Below are positions 9,974 through 18,923 of a DNA stretch of 64,000 nt, one piece after another (positions within the stretch are counted from its first letter, which is position 1; the number at the start of each line of letters is the position of its first letter). The DNA is from an uncultured Sphingomonadaceae bacterium (lineage in GTDB: Bacteria; Pseudomonadota; Alphaproteobacteria; Sphingomonadales; Sphingomonadaceae), in the NCBI GenBank assembly GCA_947499975.1, contig CANMQE010000002.1, forward strand, positions 248,001 through 312,000, written 5' to 3'. The notes beneath the pieces were generated by a model, which searched no databases, had not been told where the DNA came from, and saw nothing but the letters and a program-made list of their open reading frames with translations. A program made the translations under genes and the position numbers.

Positions 9974-10235
9974 CTTGCTTTTCGCAATCCTTTGGATTGA
10001 CCCTCAAGCGCCGGGCGGGGGCACGTCCGTGCCCCTGGGCTATCCTCGCATAAGCTCGGGCGCGCATTCGCGCTCGCGGTCGCCGGCGCGACCGGAACGC
10101 GCACCAAATACGGAAGATAGCGCGACCGACGGCGCGCGCGTAGCGTGCCGCAAGGGCGGCTGCCCGCCCGCAGCGGGCGCAGCTTGCTGCGCGTCTAGCG
10201 AGGACGCTCACACGGAGGTGTGAGCGAAAAGCAAG
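9974..10235 (+). repeat. structured intergenic repeat, copy 1 (full length)
   Basis: Fills the gap between two convergent genes. In order: hairpin H1 (10018-10035, 8-bp stem, TC loop); box TCCTCGC (10043-10049) followed by ATAAGCTCGGGCG; hairpin H3 (10077-10094, CGGTCGC/GCGACCG); hairpin H4 (10130-10150, 8 bp with one G-T pair) followed by CAAGG; a GC-rich block (10162-10206) with hairpins GCCCG/CGGGC and GCGCAGC/GCTGCGC; box GCGAGGA (10198-10204), complementary to TCCTCGC; hairpin H5 (10206-10225, GCTCACAC/GTGTGAGC, GGAG loop); then an A-rich tail. This copy is bounded by a perfect 12-bp inverted repeat, CTTGCTTTTCGC (9974-9985) and its complement (10224-10235). No coding signal. Confidence 0.8.
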
Positions 10236-10238
10236 AAA

Positions 10239-10646
10239 TCAGCCCGGAATCACCGCGCGGGCGGCCTGTCCGTCACCTTCGGGTGCGGCGATGATGGCCT
10301 GCGTGGCTGTGCCCTTGTCCACGGTGTAGGTATCCGCATCGCCGATGGCAGAGCGGATGCCCGGTGCGGCTTCACCGGCCTTGTCCAGCGCGGATGTCTC
10401 GATGGCGCTGCGCTGCTGCGGGCCGCCGAACAATGCCTCCAGCGCCTGCTGGGAAGCGGTGCCTTCCGCGGGGCGCGGCGCGCCGGGGGCCGGCGGCACG
10501 AGGTGGAAATCGGGCGGAATCACCAGCGGAGCCTGGCGCTGCACGGCAAATTCGTCGGGCCGCTCGCGATCGATGCTGATGCCGCCACAGGCGGACAGGC
10601 CCAGCGCGGCGGCGCTGGCGATGAGGGCGGTGGCTGTCTTGCGCAT
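10239..10646 (-). CDS. DUF3035 (BamF-like) lipoprotein
   Basis: A 135-residue lipoprotein. The signal peptide ends LGLSAC with Cys20 as lipid anchor. The DUF3035 core RPDEFAVQRQAPLVIPPDFHLVPP (about 28-52) is clear. DUF3035 proteins in alphaproteobacteria include BamF, a subunit of the outer-membrane beta-barrel assembly complex, and a Bam role is an inference here. An open frame continues upstream to 10709, but ATG 10646 has GGAGAAGAAGAG at ribosome distance and starts a good signal peptide. It lies 37 bp downstream of lspA in the same leftward operon. Confidence 0.85.
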   Translation of the reverse strand: MRKTATALIASAAALGLSACGGISIDRERPDEFAVQRQAPLVIPPDFHLVPPAPGAPRPAEGTASQQALEALFGGPQQRSAIETSALDKAGEAAPGIRSAIGDADTYTVDKGTATQAIIAAPEGDGQAARAVIPG

Positions 10647-10683
10647 AATTCTCTTCTTCTCCGGGCTCATTCGGCCTGCGGGT

Positions 10684-11202
10684 CTATTCGGTAGCAGCGT
10701 CCTGCTCATTGGACGGTTTCTCGCTCATGAACAAGGCGCGGGCAAGGATAATAACCACGCCGATCGTGATGGCGGCATCGGCGATGTTGAATATCAGGAA
10801 CGGGCGGAAAGTGCCGATATGAAAATCGGCGTAGTCGATGACATAGCCGAAACGATACCGGTCCACGATGTTGCCCAGCGCGCCGCCCAGCACCAGCGAC
10901 AGGGCGAGAATATCGCCCAGCAGCTTTTCCCGCAGCATCCATACCAGCACCACCAGCGCGATGACCGCCGTGACCGCGACCAGGATCCAGCGCATTTCCA
11001 TGCTGGTCGCCTCGAACATGCCTAGCGACACGCCGTAATTGTTGGTGCGGGTGAAATCGAAGAACGGCAGCAGCGGATAGTGATCGCCGATCCGCGTCAG
11101 GCCCAGGTCATCGACGATGAACTTTTTCATCCACTGGTCGAGCGCGAAGATCGCCAGCGCCATGACCAGCCCATAAAGGCGGAACTTGCCGATCGTGCTC
11201 AT
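10684..11202 (-). CDS. lspA: lipoprotein signal peptidase (signal peptidase II)
   Basis: A 172-residue inner-membrane aspartyl protease that removes signal peptides from lipid-modified prolipoproteins. It has about four transmembrane helices. The family motifs are seen: DQWMKKFIVDD near residue 20, GGALGNIVDRYRFGYVIDYADFHIG (about 107-131, first catalytic Asp region) and FNIADAAITIGVVII (about 138-152, second catalytic Asp). The start ATG overlaps the ileS stop by 4 bases (ATGA), so it is translation-coupled to ileS, a common ileS-lspA pair. Confidence 0.96.
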   Translation of the reverse strand: MSTIGKFRLYGLVMALAIFALDQWMKKFIVDDLGLTRIGDHYPLLPFFDFTRTNNYGVSLGMFEATSMEMRWILVAVTAVIALVVLVWMLREKLLGDILALSLVLGGALGNIVDRYRFGYVIDYADFHIGTFRPFLIFNIADAAITIGVVIILARALFMSEKPSNEQDAATE

Positions 11203-14090
11203 TGTGATGCGTCCATTTCAGCCACGACTTCGCTGCACCTGTTGCACAGGTCGCCGTCTTCGGAAACCTCCGGCAACAAGCGCCAGCAGCGCCCGCATTT
11301 CGCATCGTCGGATTTCGTCACGCTCACGCTATCTTCATCGCCCAGCGTCACTGTGCCGGTGATGAACAGGGTGGCGAGATCGTCTGCGGTGAAGCCTTCG
11401 GGCACGGCGCTGGCAGGCACGGTAACTTCGGCCTCCAGACCGGAACGGATGGTCTTCTCGCGGCGCAGCGGCTCGATCGCTTCCATCACGCGTTCGCGCA
11501 GGGATCGCAGCGCGTCCCAGCGCGCGGTATCGGCCTGCGCCTCAGGAATTTCCGGCCATTCGAGCAAATGCACCGATCCGCTTGTCGGATGGCGCGTGTT
11601 CCACACCTCTTCCGCGGTAAACACCAGCACCGGCGCGGCGTAGCGGATCAGCGCGTTGAACAGCGTATCCAGCACGGTGCGATAGGCGCGGCGCTGCGCC
11701 GAGCCGGGCGCATCGCAATAGAGCCTGTCCTTGCGGATATCGAAGAAGAAGGCCGAGAGGTCTTCGTTCATGAAATCCACCAGAGCGCGGGTGTAGGCAT
11801 CGAAATCGTAATTATCGACGTGGGTGCGCAGCGTCGCGTCCAGCTCGCCCAGCAGCACGAGGGCGTAGCGTTCCAGTTCCGGCATGGCGGAAACATCCAC
11901 CCGCTCGCTCTCGTCGAACTCGCCCAGCGCGCCCAGCATGTAGCGCAAGGTGTTGCGCAGCTTGCGGTACTGGTCTGCCACGCCTTTCAGGATCTCCGGC
12001 CCGATGCGGTGGTCTTCGGTATAATCGACGCTGAGCGCCCACAGGCGGATGATGTCGGCGCCGTATTGCTCCATCACCTTCAGCGGATCGATGGTGTTGC
12101 CGAGGCTCTTCGACATCTTGCGACCGTCTGCGGCCATGGTGAAGCCGTGGGTCAGCACCTGCTTGTAAGGCGCACGGCCCCGCGTGGCGCAGCTTTCCAG
12201 CAGAGAGGACTGGAACCAGCCGCGATGCTGGTCACTGCCTTCGAGGTAGAGGTTGGCCGGGCTTTGCAGGTCCGGCCAGACGTCGCTTTCCAGCACGAAG
12301 GCGTGGGTAGAGCCCGAATCGAACCACACGTCGAGAATGTCGGAGACCATCTCGTAATCCTCGACCGCGTAATCGGGGCCAAGAAGCTGCGCGGCGTTCT
12401 CTTGGCTCCACGCGTCCACGCCGTCCTGCCCGATGGCATCGACGATGCGCTGGTTCACGTGTTTATCGACCAGATATTCGCCGCTCTCGCGGTTTACGAA
12501 CAGCGTGATGGGCACGCCCCATGCGCGCTGGCGGGAGAGAACCCAGTCCGGGCGACCGGCCACCATCGAACCGATACGGTTCTTGCCCTTGGCAGGAACG
12601 AACCGCGTCTTCTCGATCTCGGCCAGAGCAGTTTCACGTAGGGTAGCAGTCTTGTCTGCCTGCGTGCCCAGAGCCACTGCCGCGCCCAGCGCGTTTGGCA
12701 CGGCCACGTCGAAATCGAAGGTGCCCAGCGGCTTGTCCATCGGCACGAACCACTGCGGCGTGCAGCGGAAGACGATCTTCGCCTTGCTGCGCCAGCTGTG
12801 TGGATAAGAGTGTTGATAATCGGTGGATGCGCTGAGGAGAGCGCCTGCCTCGCGCAAGTCCGAACAAATCGGCCCGTCCGGCGCGTTGAACTTGGGATTG
12901 ATGACCGACATGTTGCGCTCGTCCGTGCGCGGCAGCCAGCCCCAGTCCTCGCGATAGCGGCCATCATCATCCACCACGAACTTCGGCGCGATGCCGTTGG
13001 CCTTGCACAGGTCAAAATCGTCCTCGCCATGGTCGGGCGCCATGTGGACGATGCCTGTACCTGCATCGGTGGTGACAAAATCGCCCGCCAGCATCGGGCG
13101 CGGCTCGGCAAAGAACCCGCCAAGGTGGTGCATCGGGTGCCGGACCTTGGTTCCGGCGAGGTCGGCACCAGAGGTGACGCCATCATGCCCTTTCAATACC
13201 ACCGTCGTATTAAAGGCTTTGTCGAGCCGATCGTTGAACGCGGTGACGAGATCACGAGCGATAAGAAAGCGTTGGCCTTCCAGTTCATCGACGTTCGTAG
13301 CTTCAACGATGCCGTATCTAATCTCCGGCCCGTAAGCCAAAGCCTGGTTCACCGGGATCGTCCATGGCGTCGTCGTCCAGATCACCGCATGCGCGCCGAC
13401 CAGTTCCTCAATGGGCGATTCGACAATCTCGAACGCCACGTCGATTTGCGTCGATACGATATCCTCGTACTCGACCTCGGCCTCTGCCAGCGCGGTTTTC
13501 TCGACAGGGCTCCACATCACCGGCTTCGCGCCGCGATAGAGCTGGCCGCTCTCGGCGAACTTCAGCAGCTCGGCGACGATGCCCGCCTCGGCCTCAGGGG
13601 CCATGGTGAGGTACGGCTTGTCCCATTCGCCCATCACGCCCAGCCGCTTGAACTGTTCGGCCTGCACCGCCACCCACTCAGCTGCGTATTCGCGGCATTC
13701 CTGGCGGAATTCTTTTGGCGGAACCTGGTCCTTGTCGCGCTTCTTCTTGCGGTACTTTTCCTCGATCTTCCACTCGATCGGCAGACCGTGGCAATCCCAG
13801 CCCGGAACGTAGGGCGCATCCTTGCCCAGCAGCGTCTGCGTGCGGATCACCGCGTCCTTCAGCACCTTGTTCAAGGCATGGCCGATGTGGATGTTGCCAT
13901 TGGCGTAGGGCGGGCCATCGTGAAGGATGAACTTCTCGCGGCCTTTCCGCGCCTCGCGCAGCTGCTGGTAGAGGCGTTCCTCGTCCCAGCGCGCAAGAAT
14001 GCCCGGCTCCTTCGCAGGCAGCCCGGCCTTCATGGGGAAATCGGTCTTCGGCAGGAAGACGGTGTCTCTGTAGTCGCGTTTCTCGCTCAT
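11199..14090 (-). CDS. ileS: isoleucyl-tRNA synthetase
   Basis: A 963-residue class I aminoacyl-tRNA synthetase that charges tRNA-Ile. HIGH is at residues 68-71 (PYANGNIHIGHALNK) and the KMSKS loop is present as DGRKMSKSLGN. The connective editing domain has TTTPWTIPVN. The C-terminal zinc ribbon has CGRCWRLLPEV...CNRCSEVV. An open frame continues to 14204, but the start MSEKRDYRDTVFLPKTDFPMKAGL fits the family. It lies 115 bp downstream of the GDPD-like gene, in the same direction, and overlaps lspA by 4 bases. Confidence 0.97.
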   Translation of the reverse strand: MSEKRDYRDTVFLPKTDFPMKAGLPAKEPGILARWDEERLYQQLREARKGREKFILHDGPPYANGNIHIGHALNKVLKDAVIRTQTLLGKDAPYVPGWDCHGLPIEWKIEEKYRKKKRDKDQVPPKEFRQECREYAAEWVAVQAEQFKRLGVMGEWDKPYLTMAPEAEAGIVAELLKFAESGQLYRGAKPVMWSPVEKTALAEAEVEYEDIVSTQIDVAFEIVESPIEELVGAHAVIWTTTPWTIPVNQALAYGPEIRYGIVEATNVDELEGQRFLIARDLVTAFNDRLDKAFNTTVVLKGHDGVTSGADLAGTKVRHPMHHLGGFFAEPRPMLAGDFVTTDAGTGIVHMAPDHGEDDFDLCKANGIAPKFVVDDDGRYREDWGWLPRTDERNMSVINPKFNAPDGPICSDLREAGALLSASTDYQHSYPHSWRSKAKIVFRCTPQWFVPMDKPLGTFDFDVAVPNALGAAVALGTQADKTATLRETALAEIEKTRFVPAKGKNRIGSMVAGRPDWVLSRQRAWGVPITLFVNRESGEYLVDKHVNQRIVDAIGQDGVDAWSQENAAQLLGPDYAVEDYEMVSDILDVWFDSGSTHAFVLESDVWPDLQSPANLYLEGSDQHRGWFQSSLLESCATRGRAPYKQVLTHGFTMAADGRKMSKSLGNTIDPLKVMEQYGADIIRLWALSVDYTEDHRIGPEILKGVADQYRKLRNTLRYMLGALGEFDESERVDVSAMPELERYALVLLGELDATLRTHVDNYDFDAYTRALVDFMNEDLSAFFFDIRKDRLYCDAPGSAQRRAYRTVLDTLFNALIRYAAPVLVFTAEEVWNTRHPTSGSVHLLEWPEIPEAQADTARWDALRSLRERVMEAIEPLRREKTIRSGLEAEVTVPASAVPEGFTADDLATLFITGTVTLGDEDSVSVTKSDDAKCGRCWRLLPEVSEDGDLCNRCSEVVAEMDASQ

Positions 14091-14205
14091 TGCGCGGCGG
14101 GCCTTAGCGGGGGCGGAGGCTTTGGGCAATTTCCTTTGCATGAGGCCCTTGCTGTTCCAGTTCGGTCCGTTCCTGCACCAGACGGGTTCTGCAAGGGTGC
14201 GCAAA

Positions 14206-15255
14206 CTAATATCCCAGCCGTGCCCGCCGCTTTTCCAGCCCGGCCTGCGCGGTCTGCTGCTCGTTCGGGCGGCGGCGATCCATGGAGGGGCGCAGCGCGG
14301 GGCCGAGCGTCCAGATATCCTCCACCCAGATGTGGCCGGAGAAGGAGGCGGGTATCTCGGTAAGCTGTTCTGGCAGCAGCAGTCCCTGGCCCAGCGTGTC
14401 GCGCCCGTCCTCCGCAGTAATCAGGATATGCCCGCCGTGCTCCGCCATGCGCGCCTGCGTACGGTTGGGCCAGCCCCAGAACTTCCATTGCTCGTTGAGA
14501 GGCACGATCATCGTCGCGCCGCGGCAGCTTTGCGGCAGATAGCCTGTCCATCCGAAGAGCACGTAATCGCGGGAGCACGTTTGGGCCGATTGCGGGCTCC
14601 ACGTCCACGCATCCGGATAAAGCTGCGCCATGCGGGCGACGGAGGCAGGCGGGCCGTAGAAGCCGTCGCCGATATCCTCCACCTCCCGGCCTAACTGGCG
14701 AAGCTTGGCCGCCAGCAGATCGGCATGTGCTGCATCGTCAGTGGTGAAATTGAACATGATCGGCAGATGCGGCAGGGCTTCCAGCGCCTGTTCCAGCGTG
14801 GGTGCGCGCTGATCGCCGCGCAGGGGAAAGCTGTTGCCGTCATCGGCAGTGTAGCCGTGGCCCACATCAAGACCGCGCAGGCTTTCCAGCGAGGAACCAT
14901 CAACAGGACCGCTGCCATCTGTTCGGCAATCGAGCGCGCTTTCGGAGAAAATGGCGATCTCCCCGTCAGCCGTCGCGCCAACGTCGATCTCCACCATCTG
15001 CGCGCCGATCTGCCGGGCCTTCAGCATGGAGCGGGCGGTGTTCTCGACATAGTCGTGTACCGGCTCCTCGATCAGCGTGGCGGTGCAGGTGTCCTGCGGT
15101 GCGTCATCGAGGACGTAGATCTGCGCCACACCGCGATGCGCCACCAGTTTCGGGCCACCGACAGGCTCAGGCGCAAGCCAGCTGGCGTTGAGAACCGTGA
15201 GGCCCAGGAACCCGACGGCGAGCACCAGCAGCAATCGGCCCAGCCATCGCTTCAT
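14206..15255 (-). CDS. glycerophosphodiester phosphodiesterase family protein with altered active site
   Basis: A 349-residue GDPD-fold (TIM barrel) protein with one N-terminal membrane anchor or signal (LLLVLAVGFLGLTVLNASW). Family landmarks: VAHRG (His40), VENTARSM (about 70) and MVEIDVGATADGEIAI (Glu89, Asp91). Next comes IFSESALDCRTDGSG (102-116), where active enzymes normally have FHD; the expected His-Asp (104-105) reads Ser-Glu. Loss of the second catalytic His suggests weak or changed activity. The rest of the C-terminal half still follows its family (WTWSPQ, VPLNEQWKFWGWPNRTQARM). The start overlaps the ribF stop by 4 bases (ATGA). Confidence 0.78.
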   Translation of the reverse strand: MKRWLGRLLLVLAVGFLGLTVLNASWLAPEPVGGPKLVAHRGVAQIYVLDDAPQDTCTATLIEEPVHDYVENTARSMLKARQIGAQMVEIDVGATADGEIAIFSESALDCRTDGSGPVDGSSLESLRGLDVGHGYTADDGNSFPLRGDQRAPTLEQALEALPHLPIMFNFTTDDAAHADLLAAKLRQLGREVEDIGDGFYGPPASVARMAQLYPDAWTWSPQSAQTCSRDYVLFGWTGYLPQSCRGATMIVPLNEQWKFWGWPNRTQARMAEHGGHILITAEDGRDTLGQGLLLPEQLTEIPASFSGHIWVEDIWTLGPALRPSMDRRRPNEQQTAQAGLEKRRARLGY

Positions 15256-16178
15256 GCGAGCAATTCGCGCGCCTTTGCGCAATCCTCTTCCATCTGCCGC
15301 TTGAGGGCACCCAGGTCGTCAAACCGCGCCTCAGGCCGCAGGAAGTGGTGGAAGGCCACGTCGATTTCCTGGCCGTAGAGGTTGCCCGAAAAGTCGAAGA
15401 AATAGGGCTCCAGCAATTCCTTCGGCGGATCGAAACTGGGGCGCACGCCCAGATTGGCCGCGCCTTTTACGTCCTGTCCGGTGGCGAGGATCCTGCCCGT
15501 CACCGCATAAATGCCGAAGCGTGGACGGATGTAGCTCCCCATGTCGATATTGGCAGTGGGATAGCCCAGCTCACGCCCCCGCTTGTCGCCATGGATCACT
15601 TCACCGCGAACGGTGAAGGGGCGGGTTAACAGCCGGGCTGCCACGTCGCATTCGCCTGCCTTCAGCGCGTCCCGTATGCGGCTGGAGGAGACGATCTGGC
15701 CGCTCTCGCCAACGGGAGAGATGGCGCGCGCGGTGATGCCGCAGCTTGCGCCGACATCGCGCAGCACGCCGACATTGCCGCCACGATCCTTGCCGAAGGT
15801 GAAATCCTCGCCCGTCACCACGCCGGCAGCGCCGATATGGCCCGCCAGCAGGTCCGTCACGAAGCTTGTCGCAGTCATCGCCGCCAGATCGTCGGCAAAG
15901 TCGAACACCAGCATGGCGGCAGCGCCAGCAGCTTCGAACAGTTCCTGCCGCTGAGATAGCGTCGTCAGCCGGAAAGGCGGAACATGCGGGGCGAAATGGC
16001 GCACTGGGTGCGGGTCGAAAGTGGCGACGATGGCGGGGCGGCCCTCTGCCCGCGCCCATTCCACGGCCTCGCGCACCACGTGCTGGTGGCCGACGTGAAA
16101 CCCGTCGAAATTGCCCAGCGCCACGATGGCGCCTTTCAGCGCATCGGGCACGGCATCGCGGTGGGAAAGGCGGGTCAT
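15252..16178 (-). CDS. ribF: bifunctional riboflavin kinase / FAD synthetase
   Basis: A 308-residue enzyme that makes FMN from riboflavin and FAD from FMN. The N-terminal adenylyltransferase domain has GNFDGFHVGHQHVV (about 23-36, nucleotide-binding HxGH) and AGVVTGEDFTFGKDRGGNVGVL (about 113-135). The C-terminal flavokinase domain has VIHGDKRGRELGYPTANID (about 195-213) and PRFGIYAVTG. It overlaps the dipeptidase gene upstream and the GDPD-like gene downstream by 4 bases each, so it belongs to a tightly coupled leftward operon. Confidence 0.95.
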   Translation of the reverse strand: MTRLSHRDAVPDALKGAIVALGNFDGFHVGHQHVVREAVEWARAEGRPAIVATFDPHPVRHFAPHVPPFRLTTLSQRQELFEAAGAAAMLVFDFADDLAAMTATSFVTDLLAGHIGAAGVVTGEDFTFGKDRGGNVGVLRDVGASCGITARAISPVGESGQIVSSSRIRDALKAGECDVAARLLTRPFTVRGEVIHGDKRGRELGYPTANIDMGSYIRPRFGIYAVTGRILATGQDVKGAANLGVRPSFDPPKELLEPYFFDFSGNLYGQEIDVAFHHFLRPEARFDDLGALKRQMEEDCAKARELLA

Positions 16179-17347
16179 GCCACGGCTCCTGGCTCTAGCC
16201 CGCGCTCTATCACCCGGATGGCGTTGCCGCCCATTATGGCGCGAATATCCTCATCGGAAAAACCTGCCTCCATCAGAGCCTGCGTGATATGAACGAGGCC
16301 CGCGGTATCGAAACGGGTGGTAACGGTGCCATCGAAATCGCTGCCTAGCGCCACGTGCTCTATACCCACCAGATCGCGCACATGGCGCATCGCGGCAACG
16401 ATGGAGGCAGGCGAGGTATCGCACACCGCGCCGGGCCAATAACCGATGCCGATCACGCCGCCCGTTTGCGCCACGCCGCGAATTTCCGCGTCTGTCAGAT
16501 TGCGGCCACCGGGGCAGGTGGCCTGCACGCCGCCGTGGCTGGAAACGACCGGGCGAGTGGCCATGGCAAGCACATCGGCCACGCAGGCGCGGCTGCAATG
16601 GGCGATGTCCACGATCATGCCCATCCGCTCCATCCGCTCGATTGCCTCGCGGCCCAGCGGCGTGAGGCCGCCTTTCTCAACGCCGTGGGCAGAGCCTGCC
16701 AGCGCGTTGTCGAAGAAGTGGACGGGCCCGGCCATGCGCACCCCGGCATCGTAGAGCACTTCCAGATTGGCAAGATCGCCTTCCAGATTGTGCAACCCCT
16801 CGACAGAGAGCATCGCGGCCACGGGCGGGCTACCGCGATCGGGCGCGCGCACCGGCACCACATCGGACGGCGTTTGCACCAGCGCCAGCCCGCCATCCGA
16901 AGCGGCCGCCGCGCGATCGAGCTTCGTCGCGTGCCACAGCGTTCGCTCCAAAAGCGAGGTCCACGTGCGCAGCGGCTGCAACTGGCCGATGGCAAGCAGG
17001 GTGATGTTGTCGGTCTCGTCGGTGTTGTTCTCGTAATTCTGGCCGCGCGGCGTCTTGGTGACGCTGGAGAACACCTGCAGGGCCACATTGCCCTCGCGAA
17101 GGCGTGGCAGATCGATATGGCCCCTGTCTGCGGCTTCCAGCAGGTCACGCTTCCACAGCAGCGTATCGCCGTGCAGGTCGACGATGGTGAGGGTTTCGTG
17201 CAGCGCGCGCGCTTCGGCGGAAACTTCGGGCAGCGGCAGGCCGTCGACCACGTTCATGTCCCGCTCCGCAATGGCGGGCGCGAAGATGAAGAATGCCGTT
17301 AGCGCCACCAGCACCACGCCGCCAAAGCCGATCAGGAAACGCTTCAT
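16175..17347 (-). CDS. membrane-anchored dipeptidase (peptidase family M19)
   Basis: A 390-residue zinc dipeptidase of the renal-dipeptidase family. The N-terminus is a signal or membrane anchor (LIGFGGVVLVALTAFFIFAPAIA). Metal-binding features in order: VDLHGDTLLW (about 57-66), LSVEGLHNLEGD (bridging Glu, about 175), VDIAHCSRACVADVL (His, about 245), VVSSHGGVQATCPGGRNLTD (His, about 268) and VALGSDFDGTVTTRF (Asp, about 337). All expected ligands are present, so it should be active on dipeptides in the periplasm. It overlaps folA and ribF by 4 bases each. Confidence 0.9.
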   Translation of the reverse strand: MKRFLIGFGGVVLVALTAFFIFAPAIAERDMNVVDGLPLPEVSAEARALHETLTIVDLHGDTLLWKRDLLEAADRGHIDLPRLREGNVALQVFSSVTKTPRGQNYENNTDETDNITLLAIGQLQPLRTWTSLLERTLWHATKLDRAAAASDGGLALVQTPSDVVPVRAPDRGSPPVAAMLSVEGLHNLEGDLANLEVLYDAGVRMAGPVHFFDNALAGSAHGVEKGGLTPLGREAIERMERMGMIVDIAHCSRACVADVLAMATRPVVSSHGGVQATCPGGRNLTDAEIRGVAQTGGVIGIGYWPGAVCDTSPASIVAAMRHVRDLVGIEHVALGSDFDGTVTTRFDTAGLVHITQALMEAGFSDEDIRAIMGGNAIRVIERGLEPGAVA

Positions 17348-17868
17348 GCAGGTGACACGCGCGTGAAGGTGACAAAGTCGTAAGGCGGATCGCCATCCTT
17401 GGCGGGCCGGCTTTCGCGCGCCACCTCGTGCCAGGTGCGATCTTCGGCAGGGCTTCGCATGGTAACGTCACCTTGCGTATCCTCGAACACCTCGGTCAGT
17501 TCGAAAGTGGTGCCATAGTCCCAGAAGAGATCGAAGATTTCAGCGCCGCCGATTACCGATAAATCGGTATCGCCCGCCATTTCCAGTGCCTGCTCGGGAG
17601 AGGAGGCGGTTTCGGCGCCGTCGGCCTTCCAGTCCCCTTGCCGGGTCAGCACGATATGTCGGCGACCGGGCAACAGGCCCGGCAGGCTCTCGAACGTCTT
17701 GCGGCCCATGATCATGGGTTTGCCCCCATCATCGCCCATTGTCAGCCGTTTGAACCGCTTCAGATCCTCGCTGATCGCCCAGGGCACGTCGCCGTCCCTG
17801 GCGATCACGCCATTGGTGGCACGGGCCACGATGAACAGGATGTCGCGTGGCTGGTCTGCGGCCATCAT
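17344..17868 (-). CDS. folA: dihydrofolate reductase
   Basis: A 174-residue DHFR that reduces dihydrofolate to tetrahydrofolate with NADPH. It shows the family order: ILFIVARATNGVIARDGDVPWAISEDLKRFKRLTMG (about 10-45, substrate site), KPMIMGRKTFESLPGLLPGRRHIVLTRQ (about 50-78, NADPH site) and LSVIGGAEIFDLFW (about 103-116). No thyA is adjacent. It starts inside the last codons of purK (4-bp overlap) and ends inside the start of the dipeptidase gene. Confidence 0.95.
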   Translation of the reverse strand: MMAADQPRDILFIVARATNGVIARDGDVPWAISEDLKRFKRLTMGDDGGKPMIMGRKTFESLPGLLPGRRHIVLTRQGDWKADGAETASSPEQALEMAGDTDLSVIGGAEIFDLFWDYGTTFELTEVFEDTQGDVTMRSPAEDRTWHEVARESRPAKDGDPPYDFVTFTRVSPA

Positions 17869-18923
17869 CCCACCCGCGTGACGTGGCCCATCTTGCGCCC
17901 GGGCCGCGCTTCGGATTTGCCGTAGAGATGCACATGCGCGCGGCCATCTGAAAGGTGGCCGGCCAGATCCAGCGCGGCCTCGCCGATGAGGTTGTCCATC
18001 ACGATCCTGTCCGAGAGGCTGTCCGTCGCGCCCAGCGGCAGGCCGCAGATGGCGCGGATGTGGTTCTCGAACTGGCTGGTGAGCGCACCCTCGATCGTCC
18101 AGTGGCCGGAATTGTGTACGCGCGGGGCCATCTCGTTGAACACCGGGCCGTTTGAGGTGGCGAAGAATTCCAGCGTCAGTACGCCGACATAGTTCAGCGC
18201 ATCGGCCACCTTGCGCGCCATGTCGCGTGCCTTGTCCACCTGCTGGCCCACGATGGCGGGGGCGGGCAGTTCGCTATGGGCGAGGATGCCATCATCGTGC
18301 CGGTTGCGCGTGGAATCCCAGAAGCGCACCTCGCCATCGCGGCTGCGCACCAGAATGACGGAAAACTCGCATTCGAAATTCAGCCGCGCCTCGTAGACGC
18401 AGCCGGTTTCGGGAATCCGCACGCCCTGCGCATCGGCACGTTCCGTAATGGCCCATTGGCCCTTGCCGTCATAGCCGTCACGCCGGGTCTTCAGGATACC
18501 GGGCACGCCGATGCGGGTCACGGCATCGGCCAGTTCGCTATCGTGATCAACCGCGACGAAATCGGCGGGCCTGCCGCCGGCGTCCTCGATGAAGCGCTTT
18601 TCGCGAACACGGTCCTGCGCAACTTCCAGCGCGCGCGGGCCGGGGGCCAGCAGATCCTGCGGCAGCTTTGCCAGCGGGCCCACGGGCACATTCTCGAATT
18701 CGTAGGTGATCACGTCGCAATCGCGAGCGAATGCGGTCATTGCCTCGGCATTGTGCCATTGTGCGCTGGTGAATGCCGCGGAAACCTCGGCGGCGATGCT
18801 GTCCCGCTCCGGCGCGTAGATATGACAGCGATAGCCAAGCTGCGCCGCGGACGATGCCAGCATGCGGCCCAGCTGCCCGCCGCCAAGGATGCCGATGGTG
18901 GATCCGGGAGGAAGCGCGTTCAT
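17865..18923 (-). CDS. purK: N5-carboxyaminoimidazole ribonucleotide synthase
   Basis: A 352-residue ATP-grasp enzyme of purine synthesis that makes N5-CAIR from AIR, ATP and bicarbonate. The N-terminus is [33 protein letters not shown]. The middle has [12 protein letters not shown] and [19 protein letters not shown] (about 137-155), and then [32 protein letters not shown] (about 245-276). It lies directly after purE (4-bp overlap), whose enzyme takes its product. This is the standard purEK pair. Confidence 0.96.
   Translation of the reverse strand: MNALPPGSTIGILGGGQLGRMLASSAAQLGYRCHIYAPERDSIAAEVSAAFTSAQWHNAEAMTAFARDCDVITYEFENVPVGPLAKLPQDLLAPGPRALEVAQDRVREKRFIEDAGGRPADFVAVDHDSELADAVTRIGVPGILKTRRDGYDGKGQWAITERADAQGVRIPETGCVYEARLNFECEFSVILVRSRDGEVRFWDSTRNRHDDGILAHSELPAPAIVGQQVDKARDMARKVADALNYVGVLTLEFFATSNGPVFNEMAPRVHNSGHWTIEGALTSQFENHIRAICGLPLGATDSLSDRIVMDNLIGEAALDLAGHLSDGRAHVHLYGKSEARPGRKMGHVTRVG

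Noticed and set aside
10206..10225. H5 hairpin of repeat copy 1 as an intrinsic terminator
   Set aside because: On neither strand is it followed by a T-run; the adjoining A-rich tail is on the wrong side for termination.
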